Shown here: in pieces, positions 8,970-17,950 of the stretch
Layout of the letters: each line of letters starts with the position of its first letter
How positions within the stretch are numbered: the first letter of the stretch is position 1
NCBI GenBank assembly: GCA_944350415.1
Contig: CALVOY010000015.1
Coordinates: 1 to 43,321, forward strand
DNA length: 43,321 nt
Direction of reading: 5' to 3'
Source: an uncultured Bacilli bacterium
GTDB taxonomy: Bacteria > Bacillota_I > Bacilli_A > RF39 > UBA660
Made by a program: the position numbers and the translations under genes
Notes under the pieces: generated by a model
Told to the model about the DNA's origin: nothing
Seen by the model: only the letters and a program-made list of their open reading frames with translations
Database searches by the model: none

Positions 8970-10232
8970 TTGAGAAAAAAGAAAATAAAAACTATACTGA
9001 TAGGAATTCTAGGAATAATAATCCCTATTAGTATGATAATCTTATATCATTTTGATCAGAAAGAAATAGTCATTTATCAACCTCAAACAATCGTGAAAGA
9101 TCAAAAAGCTTACCTAATTAGTATCACCTATCCTAAAACAAACCTATCCAAAGTGGATCATAAAATTATGAATTATATTAATCAACAGACAAAGATTTTA
9201 AAATCCAATATTACGGAATTTCCCTATTTGATCAATCGTAGTGAATTAAATATTGATTTTGAATATTCTACTTTTAACCAGCGCTATATGAATATTCTTT
9301 TAAAAACAGATTACTACGATGGCGAAGAACAACAAAACTACTATGACCTTTATTCTATTTTGTACGACTTAAAGCAAAAACAGTTTTTGAATATTTTAGA
9401 TTTCTTTTCTGAACAAGAAAAATTATTCAAAAAGATTCAAGATAGTTTCCAAAAAGAAAAAGGTATCACTATTTCCAATCTAGACTCTCTTTCTATGATA
9501 ATCTCTAATGATCAATTAATCGTATATTATCCATCTGATCAATTATATTCTATTTCTATTCCACTAATTGAGTTAAATCTAAATTTAAAAATTACAACTG
9601 AAAAAAAAGAACTAGACTCAAAGGAATTACAAAGAGTTGTTAGTACAATTGATCCCACAAAACCAGTAGTAGCCATCACATTTGATGATGGTCCTAGTGA
9701 ATATACCAAAGAAATTATTAAAACATTAAAAGAAAATGACTGTAATGCCACTTTCTTTGTCCTAGGAAACAAAGTAGAAGCCTATCAAGATGTGATTCGC
9801 GAAAGCATTAAAAACGGAAATGAAATAGGAAATCATTCCTATAATCATAAATGGTTAAGTAGATTATCGGAAAAAGAAATCATGGAACAAATTAATAAAA
9901 CTCAAGATATTTTGCAACAAACAGTTGAATATACACCAACTCATTTAAGACCCACTTATGGATCTGTAAACCAAAGAATCAAGAATAGTACTAACCTGAG
10001 TATTACCCTATGGACAATCGATACCAAAGACTGGAAAATTAAAAATATAGATCGCATTGTAGAAAAGGCAATGAAAGACATAGAAGATGGCGATATTATT
10101 TTAATGCATGATATTTTTGAAAGAAGCAGTGAAGCATTAAAAAAATTGATTCCTTTATTAAAAGAACAAGGCTATCAGTTGGTAACAATTAGCGAGTTAG
10201 AAGAAGTAAAATTATTGCGTACTAAATATTAG
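8970..10232 (+). CDS. Membrane-anchored polysaccharide deacetylase (NodB domain, PdaC-like)
   Basis: The product (420 residues) removes acetyl groups from a polysaccharide outside the cell, probably peptidoglycan. After a basic start and one membrane anchor (about residues 8-27) comes a region of about 190 residues resembling the PdaC/DUF3298-type N-terminal domain. The NodB domain follows: AITFDDGP (motif 1), GNHSYNH (metal-binding H-x3-H), LRPTYG (motif 3, Thr in place of the usual second Pro), DTKDW and ILMHDI (motif 5). The start is TTG 8970, six bases after AGGTG. Its 3' end overlaps the convergent gene by 11 bp with no terminator between. Confidence 0.88.
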   Translation: MRKKKIKTILIGILGIIIPISMIILYHFDQKEIVIYQPQTIVKDQKAYLISITYPKTNLSKVDHKIMNYINQQTKILKSNITEFPYLINRSELNIDFEYSTFNQRYMNILLKTDYYDGEEQQNYYDLYSILYDLKQKQFLNILDFFSEQEKLFKKIQDSFQKEKGITISNLDSLSMIISNDQLIVYYPSDQLYSISIPLIELNLNLKITTEKKELDSKELQRVVSTIDPTKPVVAITFDDGPSEYTKEIIKTLKENDCNATFFVLGNKVEAYQDVIRESIKNGNEIGNHSYNHKWLSRLSEKEIMEQINKTQDILQQTVEYTPTHLRPTYGSVNQRIKNSTNLSITLWTIDTKDWKIKNIDRIVEKAMKDIEDGDIILMHDIFERSSEALKKLIPLLKEQGYQLVTISELEEVKLLRTKY

Positions 10233-11211
10233 GATATTTGCGTTGATAGGAGTAATCAGCCTTTTCACCCTGATCTAATATTTGATTCATCTCAATTATT
10301 TTTTTAACTACTTCGTCTTCTAATCCTATCAAAAATGATTTCTCAGTCTTTAAACATTCTAATAAATCTTTATCAGTCAACAAACTAGAAAATACCTGTA
10401 AATATATCTTGGAAACCAAATTTAAACTTCTTTTAGTTTGCATGATTTTATAAGCATATTTTTCTACCATATTTTCTAAAGAAGAAGAAATGATAAGGTC
10501 AAATTCATTTAGATATTCTTGAATGGTAATTCCAGCAGTTTCTACGGTAATAGCATCTATCAAATGAGGATAATTAGAAAGAGAAAAATTAGTGATGAGC
10601 ATTCGATACTCAAGTGCTTCTAATAGAAAGATACAATGATACTTTAACCCAAGTAATTGTTTTTTCTCTTCCAAATCTTTTGTTTTAGAAATTCTTTCTT
10701 CTATTACCTGCAATAGCATATTGCTATAATCAGATACCATATACTCATTCACTAAATCAGTATTTATTAGTTCTGATTCTGAATTATCTTTTTTCACAAC
10801 AACTCCTAATTGTTCAAAAAATTTTTGCAGATAGGAAAGTCGGTTGTTATTATGATTTGGATATAGGTGAAAGAAAGAAGAACCTAAGTCAGAAATCGTT
10901 CTTACTAATACTAATTTTTGTTCAGGTAAATTGGTTACCTGAAGAATGTGATCAGTAACGAATTTATTTCTGTTAAAATCTTCCATAATAGAAAGTAGTT
11001 TCTGTCTTTTTTCTGGACTTAAACCAATTAATTTTTTATGTAACACATCACAAATAAGGGTATAAATATCAATCAACTGTATATAATTGGAAGAATCCAC
11101 TCCATTGATTTCTTCCTCTTTTTGCATTTGTAGCAAAATATTTAATTTTTGTTTGTTCAGCTCTACTATGGATAATAAGATATCGGCATCATTACATGGA
11201 TTATCTAACAT
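10222..11211 (-). CDS. Unknown helical protein
   Basis: A 329-residue protein I do not recognise. It is almost all predicted helix, rich in L, E, K and I, without a signal peptide or an obvious membrane segment, and without Cys/His clusters or nucleotide-binding loops. Typical stretches are LIGLSPEKRQKLLSIMEDF and ISKTKDLEEKKQLLGLKYH. ATG 11211 follows TGGAGGGATAGC. It is transcribed alone from a good promoter that shares its -35 region with the divergent yigZ promoter. Function cannot be inferred from what I see. Confidence 0.75.
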   Translation of the reverse strand: MLDNPCNDADILLSIVELNKQKLNILLQMQKEEEINGVDSSNYIQLIDIYTLICDVLHKKLIGLSPEKRQKLLSIMEDFNRNKFVTDHILQVTNLPEQKLVLVRTISDLGSSFFHLYPNHNNNRLSYLQKFFEQLGVVVKKDNSESELINTDLVNEYMVSDYSNMLLQVIEERISKTKDLEEKKQLLGLKYHCIFLLEALEYRMLITNFSLSNYPHLIDAITVETAGITIQEYLNEFDLIISSSLENMVEKYAYKIMQTKRSLNLVSKIYLQVFSSLLTDKDLLECLKTEKSFLIGLEDEVVKKIIEMNQILDQGEKADYSYQRKYPNI

Positions 11212-11234
11212 GCTATCCCTCCATTTGTTTATAT

Positions 11235-11263
11235 ATTATATTATGTTATATGAAATTTTACAA
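11235..11263 (-). promoter_or_regulatory. Promoter of the unknown gene at 10222-11211
   Basis: On the minus strand, TTGTAA (11263-11258), 17 bp, TATAAT (11240-11235). It overlaps the -35 of the divergent yigZ promoter. Confidence 0.7.
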
Positions 11264-11285
11264 ACTTTATTTTCTATTATATAAT
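11257..11285 (+). promoter_or_regulatory. Promoter of yigZ
   Basis: TTTACA (11257-11262), 17 bp, TATAAT (11280-11285). The expected transcript starts about ten bases before the ATG at 11302, so its 5' leader holds little more than the GGTGG ribosome-binding site. Confidence 0.65.
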
Positions 11286-11301
11286 AATATCGGTGGAACA
11301 T

Positions 11302-11874
11302 ATGCTAACAATGAAACAAAATTCTGTGCATCAATATGAAATAAAAAAATCAAAATTCATTACTTGCTTGTATAAAATAGATAGTTTAGATGACATTGAG
11401 CATCTTTTACAAACAGTAAAAAATACTTATAAGGATGCTACTCATTACTGCTATGCTTATCAATTAGAATCTCAACAAAAGTGTTATGATGATAAAGAAC
11501 CAGCTGGAACAGCCGGAATTCCTATTTTAGAAGTATTAAATAAAAAGAAATTAGATCATATTCTTTGCATTGTGGTAAGATATTTTGGTGGCATCAAATT
11601 AGGAGCAAGCGGATTAATTAGGGCTTACAGTAAAGCAGTTAGAGAAGCGATTGATCAAAGTCAAACAATAGAGTTAATAGAAGGTTATCTCTTAGAGATT
11701 AGAAGTGATTATTCAGAACAAAAACAATATGATTATCTCTTTCGTGATCATATCATCGACAAGAAATACCAAGATAAAGTCATTTATCATATAGAAATTT
11801 CTAAAGATAAACTCAAACAGTTTCCACATATCAATTATCAAATCATAGAAAAAAGATGGGTAAAAAAAACTTAG
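11302..11874 (+). CDS. YigZ/YvyE family protein (UPF0029, IMPACT-like)
   Basis: The 190-residue product has the family N-terminal domain: EIKKSKFITCL, DATHYCYAYQL, DDKEPAGTAGIPILEVL and the UPF0029 signature around VVRYFGGIKLGASGLIRAYSKAV. The C-terminal part is shorter and less conserved, with a ferredoxin-like fold in the family. Members relate to eukaryotic IMPACT; the bacterial role is not settled (nucleic acid or ribosome binding has been suggested). Start ATG 11302 follows GGTGG; GTG 11293 is in frame but overlaps that site. It is transcribed alone and ends in a bidirectional terminator. Confidence 0.9.
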   Translation: MLTMKQNSVHQYEIKKSKFITCLYKIDSLDDIEHLLQTVKNTYKDATHYCYAYQLESQQKCYDDKEPAGTAGIPILEVLNKKKLDHILCIVVRYFGGIKLGASGLIRAYSKAVREAIDQSQTIELIEGYLLEIRSDYSEQKQYDYLFRDHIIDKKYQDKVIYHIEISKDKLKQFPHINYQIIEKRWVKKT

Positions 11875-11897
11875 TAGATTCAATCTACTAAGTTTTT
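11862..11897. terminator. Bidirectional terminator between yigZ and glyS
   Basis: A perfect 12-bp stem (AACTTAGTAGAT / ATCTACTAAGTT, 3-nt loop) has five T on the plus side and a run of A (T on the minus strand) on the other. It serves the convergent yigZ and glyS transcripts; glyS ends 57 bp away. Confidence 0.8.
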
Positions 11898-11954
11898 CAT
11901 TAAGTGTCTTTACGAAAGCTAAGCGAAATAGGCTTTCTCTTTGAGTGTAGCATC

Positions 11955-13331
11955 TTAAAATTGTATTTGTTGATGAAGATAATCCACTACTTGTGAAACA
12001 GGAAGTGTGATTTGTTGCATCGTATCACGATTACGAATAGTAACCGTATCATGATTTAAAGTTTCTTCATCTACGGTAATACAAAATGGTGTTCCAATCA
12101 CATCTTGTCGACGATATCTTTTTCCAATATTGGCTGTTTCATCATAAGTAGTAGAAAATTCTTTGCATAGCATTTGATAAATCTCATTTGCTTTCTCACT
12201 ATGATATTTTTTCATAAGTGGCAATACTGCAACTTTATAAGGAGCTAAATAAGGATGAAAATGCATGACTTCACGAGTAGTTCCATCTTCTAAAGTCTCC
12301 TCCTCATAAGCATTATCTAAAATGGCTAATACTAGTCGATCACACCCGACTGTTGATTCTATGATATAAGGAATAAACTTTTCATTTGTTTCGGGATCTA
12401 AATATTCTTGAGAAATAGTAGAATACTCTTGATGACGACTTAAATCATAATCAGTACGATTATGAGTTCCGTTGATTTCTCCCCAACCAAAATTGAAATG
12501 ATATTCAACATCGCAAGCTTCTTTGGCATAATGTGCTAATTTTTCATGATCATGGAAACGAAGTTTCTCTGCTGAAATTCCTAAATCCATAAAATAATTT
12601 TTAGCATATTCCTTAAAGTAACGATATAGTTCGCTATCAGTTCCTTCTTTACAAAAAGTTTTATATTCCATTTGTTCAAATTCAATTGTTCTAAATGTAA
12701 AATTCCCTGGGGTAATTTCATTACGAAAAGCTTTTCCAATCTGACCGATACTAAATGGCAATTTTGCGCGCATAGAACGCTGAACATTTAAGAAATTAAC
12801 ATATTCTCCTTGGGCATTTTCAGGTCGAAGATAAATTTTACTTTTATTACCCTCAGTTACTCCTCGATGAGTTTCAAACATTAAATTAAACTCACGAATA
12901 TCAGTATAATCGCTACTACCACATTTAGGACAAGGAACCTTGTGTTTTTTTATATATTCCAACATCTCTTCTTGGGTCATACCATCCGCATGCGCATTTT
13001 CATCAAAATTATCGATCAAATTATCTGCACGATGTCTCATTTTGCAATGCTTACAATCGATCAATGGATCAGAAAAACTTGCTACATGACCACTTACTTC
13101 CCAAACTCTAGGATGCATTAATATCGCTGCATCTACCTCATACGCATTAGGTCTTTCTTGTATAAATCTTTTTCGCCATGAATCTTTTATATTATTTTTT
13201 AATTTCGCACCCAAAGGACCATAATCCCAAGTATTGGCAAGTCCCCCATATATTTCACTCCCCTGAAATATAAATCCATATTGCTTACATAAATTTACTA
13301 ATTTTTCCATTGTTAATTTTTGGTTTTCCAT
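11955..13331 (-). CDS. glyS: Glycyl-tRNA synthetase, dimeric (GlyQS) type
   Basis: A class II synthetase that charges tRNA-Gly. The 458-residue product is a single chain of the alpha2 type found in eukaryotes, archaea and some bacteria, unlike the two-gene GlyQ/GlyS of B. subtilis. Visible are YGFIFQGSEIYGGLANTWDYGPLG at the N-terminus, a zinc site from C-x2-C (DCKHCKMRH) and C-x2-C (VPCPKCGSS), motif 2 (IGKAFRNEITPGNFTFRTIEFEQME begins near residue 200) and a C-terminal anticodon-binding domain. ATG 13331 follows AAGGAGAGAT, which lies inside the end of the preceding gene, so the two are coupled. The T-box upstream of that gene controls both. Confidence 0.96.
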   Translation of the reverse strand: MENQKLTMEKLVNLCKQYGFIFQGSEIYGGLANTWDYGPLGAKLKNNIKDSWRKRFIQERPNAYEVDAAILMHPRVWEVSGHVASFSDPLIDCKHCKMRHRADNLIDNFDENAHADGMTQEEMLEYIKKHKVPCPKCGSSDYTDIREFNLMFETHRGVTEGNKSKIYLRPENAQGEYVNFLNVQRSMRAKLPFSIGQIGKAFRNEITPGNFTFRTIEFEQMEYKTFCKEGTDSELYRYFKEYAKNYFMDLGISAEKLRFHDHEKLAHYAKEACDVEYHFNFGWGEINGTHNRTDYDLSRHQEYSTISQEYLDPETNEKFIPYIIESTVGCDRLVLAILDNAYEEETLEDGTTREVMHFHPYLAPYKVAVLPLMKKYHSEKANEIYQMLCKEFSTTYDETANIGKRYRRQDVIGTPFCITVDEETLNHDTVTIRNRDTMQQITLPVSQVVDYLHQQIQF

Positions 13332-13333
13332 TT

Positions 13334-14185
13334 TTATCTCTCCTTTATTCCTTTTTGTTTTGGCATTTTTTCTATTTTTTGATGCATTACTTTCCATAAA
13401 TCATCAATAATAGCTGCTTTTTCCAAAGAGTGAATCAAACTATCTCCTATAATTTCAATAATTTCGCCTGAATCACATTGAATATGTAATGATAGTGTAT
13501 TCCCCCTAGAATCCATCTTATATTCATAGTGAGGATTTCGATTTAAATTACAATTAATAAAACTACGAATCAATTCTAATATTAATAGCAAATCTTCCGA
13601 ATCAACTTTTTGTTCTTTTTCCTGATAATAATAACCAAATTGTTGCTCTTTCCATAAAGAAGAAGCATATTGGTAATTATCACGGATATAGATTACATTG
13701 CTTTTAGAAGCCATAGATGGCCGAACAGTCATCCGTTTTACCATATGTTTTTCGATAGGATTTAATGCATAGGATAAGAAATCCTGTTGCTTTCTTTGTT
13801 GGTAAAATCGTAAAGTCTCTTCATACTCCAACAAAACATGTTCTGAAAAATAAAGATTTAATCTTTCCTCCTGATCATTCTGTAATCGAATTCCTTGATA
13901 CTGTTGGGATAACTTTTTAGATTGAACTCCCAAAGAAATTAATTGTTTGGCTTCTAAAAATTCTCTCTGTATTCTCTGATTTAAAATAAAAGTATTCGGA
14001 AAATCTTTTTTAAACGCTTTCAGTCTACGCAGAGAACCCTCATTGGAAAATTGAAAGCGACAACAAATAGAATCTTCCGAAAATAGAGTGTTGCCTCGAC
14101 AGACCCCTATATAAATATTAATATCGCAAGGATACATATGTATAAACTGCTCTACTGCTACCGATAAATTTTGAAACTGATTCAT
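13334..14185 (-). CDS. Unknown protein, first gene of the T-box glyS operon
   Basis: A 283-residue soluble protein without a motif I recognise. ATG 14185 follows AAAGGAGATTGT. The sequence is basic and aromatic, with LNPIEKHMVKRMTVRPSMASKSNVIYI in the middle (positions about 150-175) and a basic tail that carries the glyS ribosome-binding site. There is no signal peptide or membrane segment. It lies between a T-box leader and glyS, ends 2 bp before the glyS ATG and so rises with uncharged tRNA-Gly. A role linked to glycine or translation is plausible but is inference. Confidence 0.75.
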   Translation of the reverse strand: MNQFQNLSVAVEQFIHMYPCDINIYIGVCRGNTLFSEDSICCRFQFSNEGSLRRLKAFKKDFPNTFILNQRIQREFLEAKQLISLGVQSKKLSQQYQGIRLQNDQEERLNLYFSEHVLLEYEETLRFYQQRKQQDFLSYALNPIEKHMVKRMTVRPSMASKSNVIYIRDNYQYASSLWKEQQFGYYYQEKEQKVDSEDLLLILELIRSFINCNLNRNPHYEYKMDSRGNTLSLHIQCDSGEIIEIIGDSLIHSLEKAAIIDDLWKVMHQKIEKMPKQKGIKER

Positions 14186-14322
14186 ACAATCTCCTTTCTA
14201 AAAAGAAAAAGATCTCCAAAATATGTAGGGACGAAATATTTCCGCGGTTCCACCCTACTTATTCTAGAAGAATCTCTTTTTTTATATTGCTCCGGTTTTT
14301 CCAGAACCATCATCACATTGAT
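14186..14322 (-). promoter_or_regulatory. T-box leader of the glyS operon, unusually short
   Basis: On the minus strand the T-box AGGGTGGAACCGCGG (14256-14242) and its partner CGTCCCTAC (14233-14225) are exact; GTAGGG pairs with CCCTAC to form the antiterminator that binds the tRNA acceptor end. Upstream in the same RNA are a small hairpin ATTCT/AGAAT (14273-14261) and a 7-bp hairpin with loop AAAAA (14307-14289). From the expected transcript start near 14322 there are only about 66 nt before the T-box, too few for a canonical stem I with specifier loop. No competing GC-rich terminator is seen after CCCTAC; TCTTTTT can pair with the ribosome-binding region GAAAGGAGA, suggesting translational control. 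T-box identity is firm, the mechanism is inferred. Confidence 0.85.
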
Positions 14323-14328
14323 ATATAT

Positions 14329-14357
14329 ATTTTAATATGTTTTCTTAGATCAGTCAA
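14329..14357 (-). promoter_or_regulatory. Promoter of the T-box glyS operon
   Basis: On the minus strand, TTGACT (14357-14352), 17 bp, TAAAAT (14334-14329), starting 6 bp after the stop codon of the YfhO-like gene. It sets the leader start near 14322. Confidence 0.7.
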
Positions 14358-14362
14358 TTACT

Positions 14363-17056
14363 TTAAATCGACAATGGAATAAAATAAGAAATAATAAAAC
14401 AAATGATCAAACCAATATAAACCAATAGAATAATAGATAAATAGAAAAACAAGTAAATAATATAAGCAATATTAGAAAGAATTTTTATATTTAATATTTT
14501 TTGATATAAGTTACTACGAATCAAAAAAATGGTAAACAGTAGAGTTATAATACTAATAATAGAACAAACTACTAATCCACTCGGCATATACGAAATAACA
14601 ATCTTATTATTTCCTTCATTCAATGGAATACCAATATAATTATCATAAAGTTTTAAGACTTGAACTTCTTTCCCATTATTAGTTGCGGTATATCCTTCAT
14701 TATAACTAATTGGTAAAAATAATATTTTTTCACTCTCTGTATCTACATTGATATAAATTTTATTTTTTTGATACTGAATATCGGTATCTATTTTTTCTGT
14801 TTGTATAAACTTTTCATATTTAAAATTATCCATGACGCCAATTGTTAAGCTACTTAGTGATACATCTTTTCTTAATTCTATCTTAATATTTACTTTTTCA
14901 TTTTCATAGGTACCTAAATTTAGTACACCATTATCATTTTCACTAAATGCCCTTTGACGATATAACTTATCATTGATGTATATATTAAACTTTTCATACA
15001 TAGAATAATTTTCATTATTCACTAAAGATCTCAAGACTTCTAAATAGATTGTTTGTTTACCTACAACAGTAATTTCTTTTTCAAAATAACTATAACCATC
15101 TGGATCTATCATTTCATATTGAGTATATTCCCCATCTTTAGAAATTCGGATATTATGCAAATCGAAATTTTTAATAATATCAAAAAGTCTTTCATTCGTT
15201 CCTGTGATATTCTGATATAAGCTATTAGAAATCAAGAAAGAATTGTCTTTATCAAAAATCGTATCATTATTATTCAATAAATAACCATATGAAGGATCTT
15301 CTTTTAAAGCATAAAATTTAATCGTATCATATGTATCAATTAAACTATAATATTCACTATCCAGCTCGTTTCTAGTCATAATATATTTATTGGCTAAAAT
15401 GCTGTCTAGAAAAAGATTACCACCTTTAGAGAAAGTTTTCACCCACATAGAAGAATAACCTAATTTTTTTAAACTTTCTAAATTATTTCGATCAGTAAGC
15501 GAAGTAAAGTGATCCAAAGTATGATATTTCATCACCATACCACTATTCATAATCATATTGGTTAGCTCATTCTTAACACGATAATAATCACCATCGGAAT
15601 AATCTTCACTTATTTGCCCCAATTCTTGGTACTGTTGCATAAGCAATTCCTGTTGTTGATCCAACCCCAAATAAACTAAGCTATTTGCTGCAATATGTGT
15701 AAGGGTAATCATAAAAATGAATAGGAAAGAAAAACGATTCCATTGCTTGATCAATAAAAGCACGGCAATACATCCACCAATAGCAATGACAGTAGATAGC
15801 AACAACATAAATAATAAACTATGATTAATAGAAATCGTAAGAGTTTCAATAGCTTGCTGAAAACTATTATAATTTTTATACATAATAAAGGATATCAAAA
15901 CCACTGTAATTCCTGTTGCAATAGTCGCTAATATTTTATTTTTACCTGAAATCGATACTTTCTGGTTGCCAAAATCCGAAAATCCTTGACAAGCACCTAA
16001 AATCAGCAAAAACATGGTAATAAAACCAAAGCGATACGGAAAAAAAGCATAAGAGCCAAAATGCCAAACCTTATTAATAGGTTCAATAAAAACAGGAATC
16101 ATAACAATCAAAATAGTTGGAATATAAAATAGTAAAAACTTTTTATTTTGTTTCCACTTTTTCAATAATAAAAGCAATCCAACATACATGATTCCACCAA
16201 ACATAAACATACTAACTTTATCAGTAATCGGTCCCATTTTAGAATTAAAAAGTGTTTCTAAATCCAAATCAAGCCGAGAAGAAATAGATATCTGTAGATA
16301 AGATGGAATCAGTACAAAAGAAGATAATAATAAACTAAGAACAGTAGCTATCCCTAAAGCTAAGATTGCTTTTTTTCTTAACACTTTTTCTTCTTTATAT
16401 ACAAGTAAATAAATAAAGGATGCCAGAAAAATAAAAATAATCACCATGATAGCTACATAGAAACTAAATATCAAAGCAAGAGATAATGTTACAATATATA
16501 AGGTTGGCTTTTCTAAATCCAATACTTTTTTTAATCCAATCACAATCAGTGGAAATAAATACATTACATCGATCCAAGAAGTAATTTGATACATAATGAG
16601 TGCATAGCCAGAAAAAGCATAAATAATAGCAAGTAAAACACTCAATAAATTAGGAAGTTTTTTATAAAAAGTTCTAATAAAAAATAAGCAAGTAAGACTA
16701 CAGCAAAGAATTTTAAGAGTAATAATGACAGAAACCATCAAATAAATGTCTGCTCTATCTACTAATAAAACCAAAAGACTAAATGGACTTAATATATAAT
16801 ACGCTAAAATTCCCCAGAAATTAATACCACCACTTGTAGAAAAATCGATCAATAAAGAACTGTTTCCTTTAAAACTATCATATAAATGATAATAGAAAGC
16901 AGTAATTTGATCATGCATATCTCCCCAAATAAGAGAATTATTACCAAATGGATAAATTCCTTTTATGAAAAATATGATTGTTAAAATGGTAGCTACAATC
17001 ATTGTTGTTAATAAATATGGCTTTAGCCGACTCCACAAATTTCTATTCTTTTTCAT
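14363..17056 (-). CDS. YfhO-family multi-pass membrane protein
   Basis: An 897-residue protein with about a dozen hydrophobic segments in the first 480 residues, a large extracytoplasmic domain (about 480-830) and two membrane segments at the end. The start is typical of YfhO proteins (PF09586): a membrane helix, then GNNSLIWGDMHDQ and STSGGINFWG, in the first outside loop. Family members are GT-C-like enzymes; Bacillus YfhO and relatives are linked to glycosylation of lipoteichoic acid or other envelope polymers. The acceptor here is unknown. It starts 14 bp after the recO stop, so it is probably the end of the rpsU-recO block. Confidence 0.85.
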   Translation of the reverse strand: MKKNRNLWSRLKPYLLTTMIVATILTIIFFIKGIYPFGNNSLIWGDMHDQITAFYYHLYDSFKGNSSLLIDFSTSGGINFWGILAYYILSPFSLLVLLVDRADIYLMVSVIITLKILCCSLTCLFFIRTFYKKLPNLLSVLLAIIYAFSGYALIMYQITSWIDVMYLFPLIVIGLKKVLDLEKPTLYIVTLSLALIFSFYVAIMVIIFIFLASFIYLLVYKEEKVLRKKAILALGIATVLSLLLSSFVLIPSYLQISISSRLDLDLETLFNSKMGPITDKVSMFMFGGIMYVGLLLLLKKWKQNKKFLLFYIPTILIVMIPVFIEPINKVWHFGSYAFFPYRFGFITMFLLILGACQGFSDFGNQKVSISGKNKILATIATGITVVLISFIMYKNYNSFQQAIETLTISINHSLLFMLLLSTVIAIGGCIAVLLLIKQWNRFSFLFIFMITLTHIAANSLVYLGLDQQQELLMQQYQELGQISEDYSDGDYYRVKNELTNMIMNSGMVMKYHTLDHFTSLTDRNNLESLKKLGYSSMWVKTFSKGGNLFLDSILANKYIMTRNELDSEYYSLIDTYDTIKFYALKEDPSYGYLLNNNDTIFDKDNSFLISNSLYQNITGTNERLFDIIKNFDLHNIRISKDGEYTQYEMIDPDGYSYFEKEITVVGKQTIYLEVLRSLVNNENYSMYEKFNIYINDKLYRQRAFSENDNGVLNLGTYENEKVNIKIELRKDVSLSSLTIGVMDNFKYEKFIQTEKIDTDIQYQKNKIYINVDTESEKILFLPISYNEGYTATNNGKEVQVLKLYDNYIGIPLNEGNNKIVISYMPSGLVVCSIISIITLLFTIFLIRSNLYQKILNIKILSNIAYIIYLFFYLSIILLVYIGLIICFIISYFIPLSI

Positions 17057-17070
17057 AATACATCCTCACT

Positions 17071-17823
17071 TTACTTCTCTATTGGGGTATTAATTTTGGT
17101 TAAGCTCTTTAAAAACACCCTGCTTTTTAAATATAAACCAGAATACTCTTCATAATAACTTGTAATAAATTCATTAATTTCTTTTTTGGTTTCCCCTTTA
17201 AGATCCAACTTAGAAATTTGATCAATGTTAACATATACAAACATTCTAATTAGCTGGATTGTTTTTTTCGTGTATATTTTACCACCATGATAGCAGTTTT
17301 GGCAAATATAACCGCCATCATTTGTTGAAATTGTAATAATATGATGAGGATTGCCACAAATACTACACTCATCCACATTAGGTCTAATACCTAAATAATC
17401 TAATAATTTTAATTCATAAATATAAGTAAGGACTTCATAATCAAAGCCTTCGTTCATCTTTAAAAGGTCAGAAATTAAAATGGGATAAATTTCTATGGCA
17501 CCCGAATGTTTATATACTTGTTCCGTTAATTCTAATAAATAAGAAGCATAGGAAATTCGATCGATATTTCCTATGATATTACGCAAAGTATCGATAACAT
17601 CAGCGCTAATTAAAGTAGAAATGCCACTTTCTTTATAATAAAATTGAAAATTAGCATAAATCAACTTACTGCTTACGCCTCGCAACTTACTTTTTAAACT
17701 TCGACATCCTTTTGACATCACACTAATCAAACCATAATCTTTGGTTAATATTCTTAATATTTTACTGGATTCGCTATAATTGGTCTCTCCTATTACGATT
17801 CCCTCTGTTTTTACGATTTCCAT
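17071..17823 (-). CDS. recO: DNA repair protein RecO
   Basis: RecO anneals DNA and, with RecR and RecF, loads RecA at gaps. The product is 250 residues, the usual length. The N-terminal OB fold starts EGIVIGETNYSESSKILRILTKDYG, then SKGCRSLKSKLRG, a helical middle and a zinc finger made by C-SIC (DECSICGNP) and C-QNC (GYICQNCYHGG). It overlaps the small yqzL ORF by 50 bp and has only a weak ribosome-binding site of its own, so it probably depends on coupling. Era-(yqzL)-recO order is as in Bacillus. Confidence 0.95.
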   Translation of the reverse strand: MEIVKTEGIVIGETNYSESSKILRILTKDYGLISVMSKGCRSLKSKLRGVSSKLIYANFQFYYKESGISTLISADVIDTLRNIIGNIDRISYASYLLELTEQVYKHSGAIEIYPILISDLLKMNEGFDYEVLTYIYELKLLDYLGIRPNVDECSICGNPHHIITISTNDGGYICQNCYHGGKIYTKKTIQLIRMFVYVNIDQISKLDLKGETKKEINEFITSYYEEYSGLYLKSRVFLKSLTKINTPIEK

Positions 17824-17911
17824 ATCTTTTACTTCTTTCTATTCTTCCTAATAAATTAAAATATTTAATATCCCCTGTTTCTTTAAATAAATTCCATAAT
17901 AATTTTTCCAT
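17774..17911 (-). CDS. yqzL: YqzL-like small protein, overlapping recO
   Basis: A 45-codon frame from ATG 17911 follows a strong AGGTGATAAT and so should be translated. It begins MEKLLWNLFKETGDIKYFNL, matching the shape of Bacillus YqzL (a 47-residue protein with W, F and QTG/ETG then an aromatic/leucine stretch), and it sits at the same place, between era and recO. The C-terminal half is very basic (RKNRGNRNRR) because it reads the start of recO in another frame for 50 bp, which is unlike the acidic tail of Bacillus YqzL. Function of the family is unknown. Confidence 0.7.
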   Translation of the reverse strand: MEKLLWNLFKETGDIKYFNLLGRIERSKRYGNRKNRGNRNRRDQL

Positions 17912-17950
17912 ATTATCACCTATTAACATAGTGAGAAGAAATTAAAAAAA

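Noticed and set aside
12581..12787. 68-codon minus-strand frame inside glyS
   Set aside because: Same strand but another frame of a certain gene, without start signal.
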